A stretch of 64,000 bases of DNA from Rheinheimera sp. (GCA_003482455.1 DMYW01000012.1:4965-68964); one strand, 5' to 3'; positions 17,316-27,999 are shown, counted from the first letter of the stretch. A program made the numbers and translations. Notes: generated by a model not told the origin, from the letters alone.

Positions 17316-20300
17316 ATGCGGTTTCAAAGGTGTCAGGCCTTGCTGTTCGGCGTGTCCATGCTGGTGTCGTGGGCAGGGCTTGCCGGTGGGGTAGTAGCAG
17401 GAGTGCTGGGACAAGCGGCGTATGCCAATACGCCGGCGGAAATCCCCAAAGCACTACAAGATTGGCAAGGGTGGGTGCTAGCGAAAGACAGCGCCTACTC
17501 ATGTTACTGGCAAGGCGAGTTTAATAATCATCAGTGCCAGCTGGTCGGCGACTTGCAAGTCAATGCGACGGCGCAAGGGGCGAGTTTTAGTCAGCTGGTC
17601 AAGCTTGGGCGCGACGATGTGGTCACTTTGCCAGGCGATAAAGAACTGTGGCCGCAACAAGTGCAAGTGCGCGACGTCGCCAGTGGCGCGGTTGTGCCGG
17701 CAACAGTTGCGGACGATGGTGGTCCAAAACTGCATTTGCCGGCTGGCTTTTACCAAATACAAGCGCGTTTTGTGTGGAAGAGCATGCCGCGCGTCTTGCC
17801 GTTTGACCAACTGGAACCACCGCCAGGGCTGCAGCTGACTATCGACGGCCAATCGGTACCCGCCCCGCGATGGGACGATGCAAGCCTAGTGTTAAGTGCC
17901 AACGGCGTTGGCGATCAAACCGATGGCATTCGCTTGGACGTCAGCCGATTATTGCAAGATGGCGTGCCACAAACCTTGACTACGCAAATTGACCTGCAGG
18001 TCAGTGGCAAACCGCGTGAATATTTGTTGCCCGTGCGCCTGCCTGAGGGGTTTGTGTTGAGTGGTATCAGCGGCAATATGCCGTACAAGCTGCTGCAGGA
18101 TGGGTCGTTGAAACTGAGTATCTCAGTCGACTCTAGCGATTTGACGTTAACAGCAGTACGCAGCAGTGAAGCCTTGCAGTTTACCTTACCGCCAAGCCAA
18201 GGCGATTGGCCGGACGAAGAAGTGTGGGCGTTACAACAATCCGATTTACGGCAAGTGCTAGGCGCGGCCCCGGCGGTTGACCCTTCGATGACGACAGCGC
18301 CACACGCCTGGACGGACTTCCCGCTGTTTCGCCTTTCCAAGCAACAAGCTTTGACCTTGTCGGTGTTATCAACCGGTATGCAACTGCGTGATGAATTATC
18401 CTTGCAGCGTCATGCTTGGTTACAACCTGAACGTGATCGCTGGCTGGTGCAAGACCAACTCAGCGGCAAGCGCCTTAGCCAAATGCAATTGCCGTTATTG
18501 CCGCCGCTGCTGCCAGGGCGAGTGGAACTTGATGGCCAAGGTGTATTGATTGGCACCACAGCCCAACCGGACGTCAACGCAGTGGAGCTGCGAGACAGTG
18601 ATGTCAAGCTTCGACTGATCGGCACTCAAGCAGCGGATGCGCCGCTGTCCTTACATAACTTTGATACCCCATTGCAGCAAGTGCAAACGACTGTGCATTT
18701 GCCGGCGGGTTGGCGCGCTTTGGCCGTCACAGGCGCTGAATCGAGCAATGGTGACTGGTTATCTTCGTGGCAACTGTGGGATATCTTTATTGTGCTGCTG
18801 ATTTGCGCCGCAAGTTGGCGCCTAGTCGGCGCTCCAGCAACTGCTTTGTTAGCCGGGTGGTTTGTCCTTAGTTATCAACAATCGGCGCCGGTTGGCCCTT
18901 GGTTACATGCGCTGCTGGCGCTTGGTGTTATGTCTTTGCTGCGCAAGAACCAAACTAATACCGCGTCGTCTGCCATGCGTTGGCAGGTGTGGTCGACCCG
19001 TTATTATGGCTTTGCGCTGCTGGTGCTGGCGGCGTCCATGTTGCCTTATATCACGCACAGTTTGCGCGCCAGTGTTTATCCGCAATTGCCTGCGTATGAT
19101 TTGTCTGCACCCGATTTTTCAGGGGTACTTTCATCGAGAGAGGATTACCGTGAGCCGGTCGCCGTCGGCATGCCAGCGCCGACCGCGGTTGCAGAGCGGT
19201 ATCAAGCCGAGATGATGTCGTCTGCATCAGATGCCAGTAGCAAGCAAAAGATGGAGCGTATTGAAGTGACAGGGACCCGGTTAAGACATGTAGATCTGGT
19301 GGAAGTCAATCCAGATCTGTCGGCGCAGTTATTAACTGGACCAGCAGTGCCGCAGTGGAGAGGGCGCACGGTCAACATGGCATGGCATGGGGAACTAGTA
19401 GCACAGCAGCCATGGCAGTTGTATTTGATCCCAAGTTGGGCTACTCGCCTGGGCGATTTGCTGTCGGGTGTGTTGGGATTGGTCTTGTTGTTATGGTTGA
19501 CCTCGCCACTTCATCAATCGTTACAGCGTTGGTTTAAACCCTTGGCGAGTCTGGCGATTGTGTTGTTGCTGTTGCCGACTGCGCCATCTGTGCAAGCGCA
19601 AGAGCAAACAGCACCCAACGCGGCTTCCAGCCAAGCATACCCGTCCGCTGAACTGTTAGCGGAGCTGCAAAAACGTTTAACGCCAGAACCTGCCTGCGCG
19701 CCGAACTGCACCAGCATCGAGCGCTTACAGGTGTTGTCCCGCCAAGGCCAACCTGAGTTGAATTTACTGGTACACGCCAGTGGTAAACAGTTGTTCAAAT
19801 TGCCAACCCCGGCAAACCAAGCGCAACAAGTGTTAGTGGATAACAAACCGGCGTTGCTGGTTCGCAGCGGCGACAGCTTATGGCTGGCGCTGGAGACGGG
19901 TGTGCATCAAGTGCAAATCTGGTTGCAGCAACCGGTCGAGCAATTCCAACTGTCGTTTGATCAATACTGGCACTTGTTAGACAACCAACAAGCCGATTGG
20001 CAACTGCAGTTACCAAGTAATGTGCAAGACAACCGAGGCCCTTATGCATTGTTGCTGCAACGCGTGGCCAAAAATGAAACTGCAACGACAAAGGCGGAGC
20101 AAGAAGCCAGCGTCAGTGAATTGCTGCAAGTTCAGCGAAGCTTCTATTTGTCGCTGCGCTCGTCGATCACAACGAAAGTCACTCGCCTGACAACTAGCGA
20201 TAAAGCCGTGCAATTGGAGTATCCGTTATTACCCGGCGAGCGGCCAGCAAATAGCTGGCCAGTACGCGATGGTAAGCTAGTGATCCAGTTAAATCCGGGC

Positions 20301-21548
20301 GAAACTGAGGTCCAGTTCGAATCTGATTGGCAGCCAAAAACACCATTGACCTTACAGGCGGCGCCGATCACCGGCAGCAACAATTATTTGGAAGTATGGC
20401 AAGTGTTGCCGGCTGCTGATTGGCATGTGGACGTGAAACAAGCCGGCACCGAGCTGCCGCTGGAGCGTCGTGACATAGCTCGCGACGAACCTTTATATGC
20501 AAGCTACTTACCTTGGCCGGGCCAGCAACTGACGTTTGAGTTAAGTCGACTGACCGCGCTAAAAGGCGACACGTTAACGGTGTCACATGGCTCTTTGCGT
20601 GGCGAGGTGAGTGGTCAAGCGTCTACCTGGAATTTGGAGTTGTCACTGCTAACCAGTCAAGCGCAAACCATGCCGCTGCAATTGCCAAAAGACGCCAGCC
20701 TGCAACAAGTGACCATCAATGGCCAAGTGCTGGCGTTAAAGCTGATGGCGGACACGGTCAACCTGCCGCTGGCCAATGGCAACAACACTGTCGCGCTGAG
20801 CTTTCGTCAAAACGACGGCGTAACCACGCGTTACAGCATGCCGCAGATCACCGCGCCTGTGCCTTTGAATAACTTGTCGTTATCGATGCAATTGCCGGAT
20901 GACCGCTGGTTGTTGGCCTTAGGCGGTGATGCCACCTTGGTGACTGTGTTGCTGTTTTGGGGTGGTGTGCTGCTTAGCCTGATCCTAGCCTTTGCGGCGA
21001 CGCGCCTGGGCTTAACACCATTAACCTTGCGCGACTCTTTGCTGCTGTTTATTGGGTTTGCCACCATGTCGGTGTGGGTGCCGGTGCTGTGGGTGGCGGC
21101 GCTGGCCATTGCTGGAGCGGCTGGGCGTGCCACGGCGCCAAGCGTCGGTGGCTTGGCAAAATTGCTGCAGGCCTCGCGATTGGTCTTTATCGCCGGTGCT
21201 TTAATTGGTCTGTGCAGCTCAGTGCCTATGGCGCTGCTATCGGCACCGGACATGCACCTAGTCAATACCGCCGACGATTGGCAAATGGGCCTGCGTTGGT
21301 TTGCTGATGGGGTGACGCAATCACCTGCCGTCTGGGCCTTTAGCTTGCCGCAGTGGAGTTACAAGTTGGTGATGCTGCTGTGGGCCTTGTGGCTGGCCAG
21401 TGCCATTTTGCGTTGGTTACCTTGGTGTTGGCAGCAACTGACAGTGCAGGGTTTTTGGCCACAAAGTGCGCCGAAAGTGCTGACACCTAGCGTTGCTGCG
21501 GTTGCCAGTAAAGACGCAGCCAATAAGGCCGACAACACACCCGTTTAA
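17316..21548 (+). CDS. giant multi-domain membrane protein, unknown function
   Basis: 1410 residues, start supported by AGAAAGGAGTCGGCT. Signal peptide or first helix at about 8-38. A long periplasmic beta-rich region (about 40-485) follows, then membrane helices at about 488-520, 528-540 and 562-582, a loop, and helices at about 711-730 and 741-760. A second large beta-rich region (about 765-1200) leads to four C-terminal helices (about 1207-1370). The second region opens with PACAPNCTSIERLQV. Residues 646-655 read MERIEVTGTR, the string that opens many TonB-dependent receptor plugs. It is divergent from tonB and shares that promoter region. I recognise no named family; a role in cell-envelope transport is a guess. 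Confidence 0.75.
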   Translation: MRFQRCQALLFGVSMLVSWAGLAGGVVAGVLGQAAYANTPAEIPKALQDWQGWVLAKDSAYSCYWQGEFNNHQCQLVGDLQVNATAQGASFSQLVKLGRDDVVTLPGDKELWPQQVQVRDVASGAVVPATVADDGGPKLHLPAGFYQIQARFVWKSMPRVLPFDQLEPPPGLQLTIDGQSVPAPRWDDASLVLSANGVGDQTDGIRLDVSRLLQDGVPQTLTTQIDLQVSGKPREYLLPVRLPEGFVLSGISGNMPYKLLQDGSLKLSISVDSSDLTLTAVRSSEALQFTLPPSQGDWPDEEVWALQQSDLRQVLGAAPAVDPSMTTAPHAWTDFPLFRLSKQQALTLSVLSTGMQLRDELSLQRHAWLQPERDRWLVQDQLSGKRLSQMQLPLLPPLLPGRVELDGQGVLIGTTAQPDVNAVELRDSDVKLRLIGTQAADAPLSLHNFDTPLQQVQTTVHLPAGWRALAVTGAESSNGDWLSSWQLWDIFIVLLICAASWRLVGAPATALLAGWFVLSYQQSAPVGPWLHALLALGVMSLLRKNQTNTASSAMRWQVWSTRYYGFALLVLAASMLPYITHSLRASVYPQLPAYDLSAPDFSGVLSSREDYREPVAVGMPAPTAVAERYQAEMMSSASDASSKQKMERIEVTGTRLRHVDLVEVNPDLSAQLLTGPAVPQWRGRTVNMAWHGELVAQQPWQLYLIPSWATRLGDLLSGVLGLVLLLWLTSPLHQSLQRWFKPLASLAIVLLLLPTAPSVQAQEQTAPNAASSQAYPSAELLAELQKRLTPEPACAPNCTSIERLQVLSRQGQPELNLLVHASGKQLFKLPTPANQAQQVLVDNKPALLVRSGDSLWLALETGVHQVQIWLQQPVEQFQLSFDQYWHLLDNQQADWQLQLPSNVQDNRGPYALLLQRVAKNETATTKAEQEASVSELLQVQRSFYLSLRSSITTKVTRLTTSDKAVQLEYPLLPGERPANSWPVRDGKLVIQLNPGETEVQFESDWQPKTPLTLQAAPITGSNNYLEVWQVLPAADWHVDVKQAGTELPLERRDIARDEPLYASYLPWPGQQLTFELSRLTALKGDTLTVSHGSLRGEVSGQASTWNLELSLLTSQAQTMPLQLPKDASLQQVTINGQVLALKLMADTVNLPLANGNNTVALSFRQNDGVTTRYSMPQITAPVPLNNLSLSMQLPDDRWLLALGGDATLVTVLLFWGGVLLSLILAFAATRLGLTPLTLRDSLLLFIGFATMSVWVPVLWVAALAIAGAAGRATAPSVGGLAKLLQASRLVFIAGALIGLCSSVPMALLSAPDMHLVNTADDWQMGLRWFADGVTQSPAVWAFSLPQWSYKLVMLLWALWLASAILRWLPWCWQQLTVQGFWPQSAPKVLTPSVAAVASKDAANKADNTPV

Positions 21549-21581
21549 CGGTTGTGTAGCGAGCGTGCCGCCGAAGGTGTG

Positions 21582-23471
21582 TTAAATTGAAAAATCAGCG
21601 GCGTCGTGAGACGCCGCTTTCATTTGCAGTGCAAAACCAGTGCACGCCTGCGGAGCTCCCAGCCAAGTTAGTTCACCACCGGCTTGCAGCATTTGATGTT
21701 GGGCGACTGACAAACTCAATAACTGCTGGCTGTCAGCAAAAAACTCGGTGGCCATTTTGATATCCAAAACCGCGGGTTGTCCTTGGATGAAGGCCTGAAA
21801 ACTCAACCGCCATGTATGTTGCTGCCGCTCGGCGTTTAGTTGCAGCACAGTTGGTTCGTGCCAGTGCTCACATAGGTGCTGACACACGGCAAGCAATACT
21901 TGGTCGAACACCGCGGGCCTGGTGTAGATTTTTATTGCGGCAATGGGAGCTGGCACTTGCAGCCGCGCTTGTTGCTCGGCGGATAACAAGTGCCGCACAT
22001 GCTCAAATGCGTCGGCGATCGGGTAAGTGTTAAATCGATCGTCCGCATGTTCTGTGTATTGCCGCAGTTCACGGACAATACGCCCAATCTGCTGACATCC
22101 CTGCATCGTTTCGACTTGCATCTCTTGGATCTCTTGCAAGATGGCCAGCCCCGCCGGTTGGCAATGCGATGTCAGCTGTTGCAGGAAATGTTGTTCAAGT
22201 TCCAAGTTGCAATGCATAAAGCCAAGTGGTGTATTGATTTGATGGGCGATCCCTGCCGCCATCTGACCCACTGCGGCTAGTTTTTCTCGTCGGGCCAATT
22301 CGGCTTCCGCTTGTCGTAACGAGGTCACCATTTTTTGCAGTTCTGTATTTTGCCGCGCCAATTCCGCTTTGGAATAACGCAGTTCTTCGTCTTGAAAAAA
22401 CCGTTGCAGTGCGGACGCTATATGTTGTGCCAGATACATCAACAGCTCTAGATCGCTTTGCTGATACAGCACGTCGGCTTGGTAACTTTGAATGATCACC
22501 ACACCATAGACGCGATCGCCAAGGAGCATTGGCGCGCCCATCCAACTGGCAAGGTCAGTGGTATTGCCCAAGGCTTGTTGGATAGCCCCGCTGGCCATCA
22601 GTTGCTGCAACCGCTGTGGACTGATCAATTGACCCTGTCTGCTCCTGATCACATACGAGGTCATACCTTGGCCTACGGGGAAGGTTTTTTGCTGTGGCTC
22701 GACATCAAATTGGTCACGAAAATATTCCAACGTGATCGTTTGAAGGTCGCTGTCGTACAGGGCGATAACAAAGTTTTTGGCCATCAACAAGCTAGCAATC
22801 GATTGATGCAACTGTTGGTACAAAGTGGCTCGATCTGGCGCTTGCCCCGCCATCGACGAGATCTCAAACAGCACCTGTTGCACATTACCGGCATGAGTGC
22901 GCAGCGCTACTTCGCGTTCGAGTTCCGCCGTGCGTTCGGTAATGGCTTGATTTAACTGTGCTTGCATCGTCAAGCTGCACCAAGTGGTGCTGAGCTGTTG
23001 TGCCAGAATTTGCAGCAATGCCAAGTCGGATGCCGAAAACTTGCTTTGCTGATGCTCTACCAGTAAGCAGCCGAGTAACTGCTGCTGCATGGAATACAGC
23101 GGGCAAATCAGGCAATAAGCAGCAAGGCCAGTACAGTCAACGGCCGGAAAAGCACTGGCTGTATGGCCCGGGCCGTCGAGATACAAGGGTTGTGGATGAT
23201 TGGCAAACCAACGTAAAAAAGCGTCTGGTTGGTAGTCTTGGGTCACCAAGACTAAACCCGACGTGTGGTCGGCAAGTTGGATGGCATCTGGCGTTTGCAG
23301 TGAAAATAGCCGTAGTCGTTGATGCTGCAAGATCTGTTGCAAACCTTGCTGCATCAAACTGACATAGTGTTCTATGGTGCGGCAGCGGACACTCTGCATA
23401 GTTAGTTCGAGCACCAGCGCCATTGCAGCTTCAAGCCGTGTAGGCGTTTGGACAGCAGCCATAAGCGTCAC
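21582..23471 (-). CDS. GAF-GAF histidine-kinase-like protein, degenerate ATPase
   Basis: 629 residues, cytosolic. Two GAF domains (about 25-165 and 205-360, the latter with FPVGQGMTSYVI and MGAPMLLGDRVYGVV) are followed by a coiled coil (365-395) and an H-box REKLAAVGQMAAGIAHQINT with His410. The dimerisation helix follows. The ATPase half lacks the N-box asparagine (the region reads VLLAVCQHLCEHW) and has no DxGxG or GxGxGL loop, so it probably cannot bind ATP normally. Adjacent genes include no response regulator. It may act as a scaffold or signal-binding partner (inference). Confidence 0.8.
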   Translation of the reverse strand: MTLMAAVQTPTRLEAAMALVLELTMQSVRCRTIEHYVSLMQQGLQQILQHQRLRLFSLQTPDAIQLADHTSGLVLVTQDYQPDAFLRWFANHPQPLYLDGPGHTASAFPAVDCTGLAAYCLICPLYSMQQQLLGCLLVEHQQSKFSASDLALLQILAQQLSTTWCSLTMQAQLNQAITERTAELEREVALRTHAGNVQQVLFEISSMAGQAPDRATLYQQLHQSIASLLMAKNFVIALYDSDLQTITLEYFRDQFDVEPQQKTFPVGQGMTSYVIRSRQGQLISPQRLQQLMASGAIQQALGNTTDLASWMGAPMLLGDRVYGVVIIQSYQADVLYQQSDLELLMYLAQHIASALQRFFQDEELRYSKAELARQNTELQKMVTSLRQAEAELARREKLAAVGQMAAGIAHQINTPLGFMHCNLELEQHFLQQLTSHCQPAGLAILQEIQEMQVETMQGCQQIGRIVRELRQYTEHADDRFNTYPIADAFEHVRHLLSAEQQARLQVPAPIAAIKIYTRPAVFDQVLLAVCQHLCEHWHEPTVLQLNAERQQHTWRLSFQAFIQGQPAVLDIKMATEFFADSQQLLSLSVAQHQMLQAGGELTWLGAPQACTGFALQMKAASHDAADFSI

Positions 23472-23631
23472 CTAGCGTACATCCCCTTTGCACAGCTTAA
23501 TCGGTGAACTTGGCGCTTGCCGGAAAATTTGGCCTGACCAGCGTAAATAACCCTGTTATAGAAACAAACAACCAGCGACGAGCGCTGGTGTTGGTTGGGC
23601 AAGCGAGCCGGCAGCCGCTGGCATAGCGCCT

Positions 23632-24981
23632 TTAGCGCATGGTGACAAATTCTTCGGCTGACGTCGGGTGAATGGCCACGCAGTTGTCAAAATCGGCTTT
23701 GGTGGCGCCCATTTTGATAGCCACGCCAAAGCCTTGCAGCATTTCATCTGCTGCAAAACCAATGACATGCAGGCCCACTACTTTTTGCTCATCGCCGGCG
23801 CAGACCAGTTTCATCCGCGTCGGTTCGCGGTGCGAGGTTAAAGCGCGGTACATGGCGGTGAATTCGCTGGTATACACCTTGATGGCGTCATCGCCGAACT
23901 CCAAGCGCGCTTGCGCTTCGGTCAGGCCAATGCTGCCAATGGGCGGGTGCGAGAACACCACGGTTGGCACTAAGTCGTAGTTCAGATGTTCATTGGGCTT
24001 GCCGTTAAATAACCGCTCGGCCAAGCGCCGCCCAGCCGCGACCGCCACCGGCGTGAGCGCTAGGCGCCCAGTGTTGTCACCAATGGCGTAAATACCCGGC
24101 ACATTGGTGTTTTGGAATTTGTCGGTTGGGATAAAGCCGTGTTCATCGGTTTCGACTCCGGCAGCTGCAAGATTGAGGTTCGTAGTATTGGGGGTGCGGC
24201 CAATCGCCCAAATCAAACAATCGACCTGCAGCGCATGACCGCTCGACAGCGTGACCAACAAACTGCCATCTTCGAGGCGCTCAACGGCACTAACTTCGCT
24301 GTGTGAATGCAGCATTACACCCTGCTGTTGCATCAGCTGAGTCAAGGTATCGGACAACATGGCGTCAAAATTGCGCAGCGGCTTGTCATGGCGCACCAGC
24401 AGATGCGTTTCGCTGCCGAGCGCATTCATCACGCCGGCAATTTCTACGGCGATGTAGCCAGCACCCACCACAGCCACCCGTTTGGGCTGCTCGGTTAACG
24501 CAAAAAAACCATCACTGTCGATGCCAAGCTCGGCGCCAGGAATAGTCGGCCACGTCGGCACCCCGCCGGTGGCGATGCTGATATGGTCGGCCGTGTATTG
24601 CACCCCATCCACCTCAATGGTGTTGGCATTGATAAATTTGGCAAAGCCTTGAATGACGGTGACTTGGTTTTTACCGAGCACCCGTTCATAGGATGCGTGA
24701 ATGCGGCTGATATAAGCGTCGCGGCTTTGACACAGCTGTTGCCAATCCAGCGCAGGCGCCTCGACGGCAAAGCCGTAATCCGGTGCGAGTTTCATGGCTT
24801 CGGCGATATGCCCAGCAAACCACATGGCTTTTTTCGGCACGCAGCCGACGTTTACACAGGTGCCGCCCAGTGCTTTGGCTTCAACAATTGCACAAGTTTT
24901 GCCGTAACTGGCTGCGCGATTAGCGCTGGCAATACCGCCACTGCCGCCACCAATGGCGATGTAATCAAAATGCTGGGTCAT
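23632..24981 (-). CDS. gor: glutathione-disulfide reductase
   Basis: 449 residues, typical Gor length. The FAD-binding [14 protein letters not shown] start is followed by the redox-active [16 protein letters not shown] (the C-V-N-V-G-C disulfide). The NADPH-binding [13 protein letters not shown] and the C-terminal dimerisation domain ending [12 protein letters not shown] supply the catalytic His-Glu pair. It keeps glutathione reduced with NADPH. GGATATTTT precedes the ATG. It is of interest with the glutathione-synthetase homologue 14 kb away in the arsenic island. Confidence 0.94.
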   Translation of the reverse strand: MTQHFDYIAIGGGSGGIASANRAASYGKTCAIVEAKALGGTCVNVGCVPKKAMWFAGHIAEAMKLAPDYGFAVEAPALDWQQLCQSRDAYISRIHASYERVLGKNQVTVIQGFAKFINANTIEVDGVQYTADHISIATGGVPTWPTIPGAELGIDSDGFFALTEQPKRVAVVGAGYIAVEIAGVMNALGSETHLLVRHDKPLRNFDAMLSDTLTQLMQQQGVMLHSHSEVSAVERLEDGSLLVTLSSGHALQVDCLIWAIGRTPNTTNLNLAAAGVETDEHGFIPTDKFQNTNVPGIYAIGDNTGRLALTPVAVAAGRRLAERLFNGKPNEHLNYDLVPTVVFSHPPIGSIGLTEAQARLEFGDDAIKVYTSEFTAMYRALTSHREPTRMKLVCAGDEQKVVGLHVIGFAADEMLQGFGVAIKMGATKADFDNCVAIHPTSAEEFVTMR

Positions 24982-25209
24982 AAAATATCCAAAAGGCCGC
25001 GAAGTGAATGTTGCCGTTATAGGGGCTTTTGCATCGATTTACAAGGCTGCCTCAACTCAGTCGCGACACGGCAGTCGCGTAGCGGGAGCTGCAAAAAATT
25101 CATCCGCAGCATATAGTTACAAATACTGTATAGTAATCCAGTGTTTTATCAGATCGCCAGAATGCGCGTCGTGCCTGTGACGGCTCGCTGGTGTGAAAGG
25201 AGTTTGAAC

Positions 25210-26571
25210 ATGACAGAGTCAAATAGCGCGCTGGTTATCGTGGGATTGGTCGTGCTGGCGGCAGGCTTGTTGCTAGCAATAATGTGGTTGTTGCAGCGTA
25301 AACAGCAACTTAGCTTAGCGCAAGCGCGGCTGGAAACCTTAACCGAGCAACTGCAAGCGCAGGTGTTGGATTTAAAAATGCGCGAAGCGCAGCTGCAAGA
25401 CGAGCAAAAACAGCAGCAACAAGACTACCTGCGCCTCAAAGAAAAGCACGACCGGCTGCAGGTGCTGCTCAGCGAAAAACAAAGCCAATATCAACAACAA
25501 ATGCAGTTACTGCAAGACAGTAAACAGCAACTCAAACAAGAGTTTGAACTGCTGGCGCAAGAGATTTTAGAGCGCAAAGGCGCACAATTTCGCGAACTGA
25601 GCCAACAAAGTTTGCAGCAGTTGCTGCACCCATTGCAGCACGATGTGAAGGGCTTTCGTGACAAGGTCGAAGCGATCCACACCGAAGAACTAAAACAACG
25701 CGCTGAACTGAAACAAGAGCTGGTGCAACTGCAAAAACTCAATACCGCCATCACAGATCAAGCGGCGCGCCTGACTTCGGCTTTGCAAGGCCAAAAGAAG
25801 CTGCAAGGCAATTGGGGCGAATTGATGCTAGAAAATGTGCTGGAAAACTCCGGCCTGCGCCTAGGTATCGATTACCGGCGGGAAGTCAGCTTTGACACCG
25901 AACAAGGCCGCCGTCGCCCCGATGTGATTGTTGATTTGCCGCAACATAAGCAGCTGGTGGTCGACGCAAAAACCTCGTTGATCGCCTATACCCATTATGT
26001 AAACGCGGACGATGATTTGACGCGGCAACAAGCGCTGCAAGCGCATTGCGACGCGATGCGGCAGCGGGTCAAAGAGCTGGCGGATAAATCCTATTACCAA
26101 CTGGATGGGCTAAACTCCCCTGAAGTGGTGTTTATGTTTGTACCGATAGAGTCCGCATACGTGGAAGCGCTCAAGCATGATCCGCAGCTGTATCAATGGG
26201 CGCTGGAGCGCAATGTGTTGGTCACCACACCAACCACTTTGTTGACCAGCCTGAACATAGTGCGGCAATTGTGGCGGTTTGAACAACAAAGTCAGCATAG
26301 CGCTGAACTGGCCAGCCGCGCCGAACGTTTCTACCAAAAGCTCAGTACGTTTTTGGAAAGTATGCAAGGTGTAGGGCGGCAACTGGACAAAGCGCGCGAG
26401 CATTACGACAAAGCGTTAGCGCAGCTTTATAGCGGCAAAGGCAACTTGATCAAACAAGCGGCCGAATTTCGCGAGCTTGGCGTCGCGGTGAAACACGAAT
26501 TAGATGCAGAGTTACTGGAAAAAGCGCGACTGGAATTACCGTTGTCGACGCAAATCCACCCGGAGTCTTAG
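25210..26571 (+). CDS. rmuC: DNA recombination protein RmuC
   Basis: 453 residues from the ATG at 25210, preceded by AAAGGAGTTTGAAC. The frame opens earlier without a site. One N-terminal helix (SALVIVGLVVLAAGLLLAIMW) and a long Q/E/L-rich coiled coil (about 30-190) are followed by the RmuC nuclease-like domain with GNWGELMLENVLENSGLRLG, RRPDVIVDLP, VDAKTSLIAY and PVEVVFMF-type strands. Known to limit inversions at repeats. Its stop overlaps the next start (TAGTG), so the two are coupled. Confidence 0.93.
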   Translation: MTESNSALVIVGLVVLAAGLLLAIMWLLQRKQQLSLAQARLETLTEQLQAQVLDLKMREAQLQDEQKQQQQDYLRLKEKHDRLQVLLSEKQSQYQQQMQLLQDSKQQLKQEFELLAQEILERKGAQFRELSQQSLQQLLHPLQHDVKGFRDKVEAIHTEELKQRAELKQELVQLQKLNTAITDQAARLTSALQGQKKLQGNWGELMLENVLENSGLRLGIDYRREVSFDTEQGRRRPDVIVDLPQHKQLVVDAKTSLIAYTHYVNADDDLTRQQALQAHCDAMRQRVKELADKSYYQLDGLNSPEVVFMFVPIESAYVEALKHDPQLYQWALERNVLVTTPTTLLTSLNIVRQLWRFEQQSQHSAELASRAERFYQKLSTFLESMQGVGRQLDKAREHYDKALAQLYSGKGNLIKQAAEFRELGVAVKHELDAELLEKARLELPLSTQIHPES

Positions 26572-27365
26572 TGGTTAAAACATGGATTGGCGCTAGTTGT
26601 TGGTTGCTGTTGGTCTGCCTGTTGAGCTGGACCCCGCTGACCCACGCCCAAACCAAAGGTTGTCACCTCGTCGCGCATCTGAATGAGTCGCCAGACCAAG
26701 TGCAACAAGCTGGGCTGGTGCTACCACGTTGGTACGACTTGCATCACCGTTTGTTGAAGTTGCTGACTGATCGTGCGCATTGCCAGCTCACCGTGGTGGG
26801 CAGCCCTTGGCCACGGTCGCTGGCTTTGTTAGAACGGGGTGAAATCCATTTGATGCTGACCATGTCTTACACCAAAGAACGCGAACAGTTTGCGGATTTT
26901 ATTGGTCCGCATTACATGGAAGAATCGGTCTTAGTGCTGGATAAGCAATACGTCGGCAAGGTGCAGGACCTGCGCGATATTATCCTGCTGCCAGGTTCGA
27001 TTGGCGTGTTGCGCGATGCGTATTATGGCGATGAATTTGCTGCACTGCTCAAAGATCCGCAATTTAGCGAGCGCTTGTTATTTGCCGGTTCGCTGACGCA
27101 AAAATTGAATATGCTGCAGCGCGGTCGGGTCATCGGCATGGTTGAAGATAAGACCCAGTTTTTAGAGTGGAGCCGCACTTACCCAGACTTAGCCGAGCGC
27201 TATGTGCAGATGCTGACGTTATACCGAAATCCGGTCTACATAGTGGCGAGTAAAAAAGGCGTGCCGCTGGAGCTGCGCCAGCGTTTAAAACAAGCGTGGA
27301 GTGAGGTCTACGGCACGCCAGAGCATCTAAAAATTCTGCAAGAATTTGGTTGGAGTTTGCACTAG
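26571..27365 (+). CDS. periplasmic solute-binding protein (SBP family 3 type)
   Basis: 264 residues from a GTG that overlaps the rmuC stop. The signal peptide ends TPLTHA. The mature part begins with a Cys and has a type-2 periplasmic-binding fold: YDLHHRLLKLLTDRAHCQLTVV, then PWPRSLALLERGEIHLMLTMSYTKER, FIGPHYMEESVLVL, and a C-terminal helix. No transporter permease or ATPase lies nearby, so it may serve a sensor or a permease encoded elsewhere. Family-level confidence is moderate because ligand residues are not diagnostic. Confidence 0.75.
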   Translation: MVKTWIGASCWLLLVCLLSWTPLTHAQTKGCHLVAHLNESPDQVQQAGLVLPRWYDLHHRLLKLLTDRAHCQLTVVGSPWPRSLALLERGEIHLMLTMSYTKEREQFADFIGPHYMEESVLVLDKQYVGKVQDLRDIILLPGSIGVLRDAYYGDEFAALLKDPQFSERLLFAGSLTQKLNMLQRGRVIGMVEDKTQFLEWSRTYPDLAERYVQMLTLYRNPVYIVASKKGVPLELRQRLKQAWSEVYGTPEHLKILQEFGWSLH

Positions 27366-27375
27366 GGGGGTGACT

Positions 27376-27873
27376 GTGGGAAGTCAAATTGCCGAATTGC
27401 GGCGTGTGGCGTGGATTGGTGGCGCCATGGATGCCAAAACCCGATTGGTGAAAATGCATGTACCAGCCGGTCAGCATTATTTTGAATGGCACCAACAGCA
27501 AGCTATTCGTGAGTGGCTATTCACAGATCCGCAAAAACCAACCTTGATCATTGCGCATAGTTACGGTGCCAGCACCATTACCCGATTAATTGCGCAAGGT
27601 CATCGTGTCACCGAGTTAGTCACCTTAGACCCGGTCAGTTGGCGCAAGCCCGACGGCGTGTTGCTGCGCCGTTATTGCGGGCACTGGCGCAATTATGTGG
27701 CGATGGATACTCGGCCTAATTTTGCAAATTTGGTGGCGCGTGTTGGTGGCTGGTGGCAGCACTGGCCGCAAGAGTTTGCGCATCAGCATATCGAAGTCGC
27801 CGCCGACCACGGCATGATCGTCAACACAGTGCTGCGGCAATGGCGCAATCTACCGGCACCTCAGGCAGCTTAA
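27376..27873 (+). CDS. small alpha/beta-hydrolase-like protein
   Basis: About 165 residues if started at the GTG at 27376, which has AGGGGGG upstream. The frame also opens at 27346 with TTG inside the previous gene. TLIIAHSYGAST holds the nucleophile elbow (G/A-H-S-x-G), and a conserved VTLDPVSW block follows, then a His near DHGMIV. Half the length of normal hydrolases, with the cap missing: a minimal lipase-like fold of the DUF676/PGAP1 sort is possible. Catalytic Asp is uncertain. It may be cotranscribed with the binding-protein gene it nearly touches. Confidence 0.6.
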   Translation: MGSQIAELRRVAWIGGAMDAKTRLVKMHVPAGQHYFEWHQQQAIREWLFTDPQKPTLIIAHSYGASTITRLIAQGHRVTELVTLDPVSWRKPDGVLLRRYCGHWRNYVAMDTRPNFANLVARVGGWWQHWPQEFAHQHIEVAADHGMIVNTVLRQWRNLPAPQAA

Positions 27874-27999
27874 CAAGCAGCTTTTGAGTACCTAAAGCAC
27901 CGACAAGCCCTACCAACGGCGAAGTAGCTGCGACCAATAGCAGTTGGCAGACGTGAAAAACTTGTTAAGCTGGTTTTTTTGTCTGCAAGGTACCCGAAA

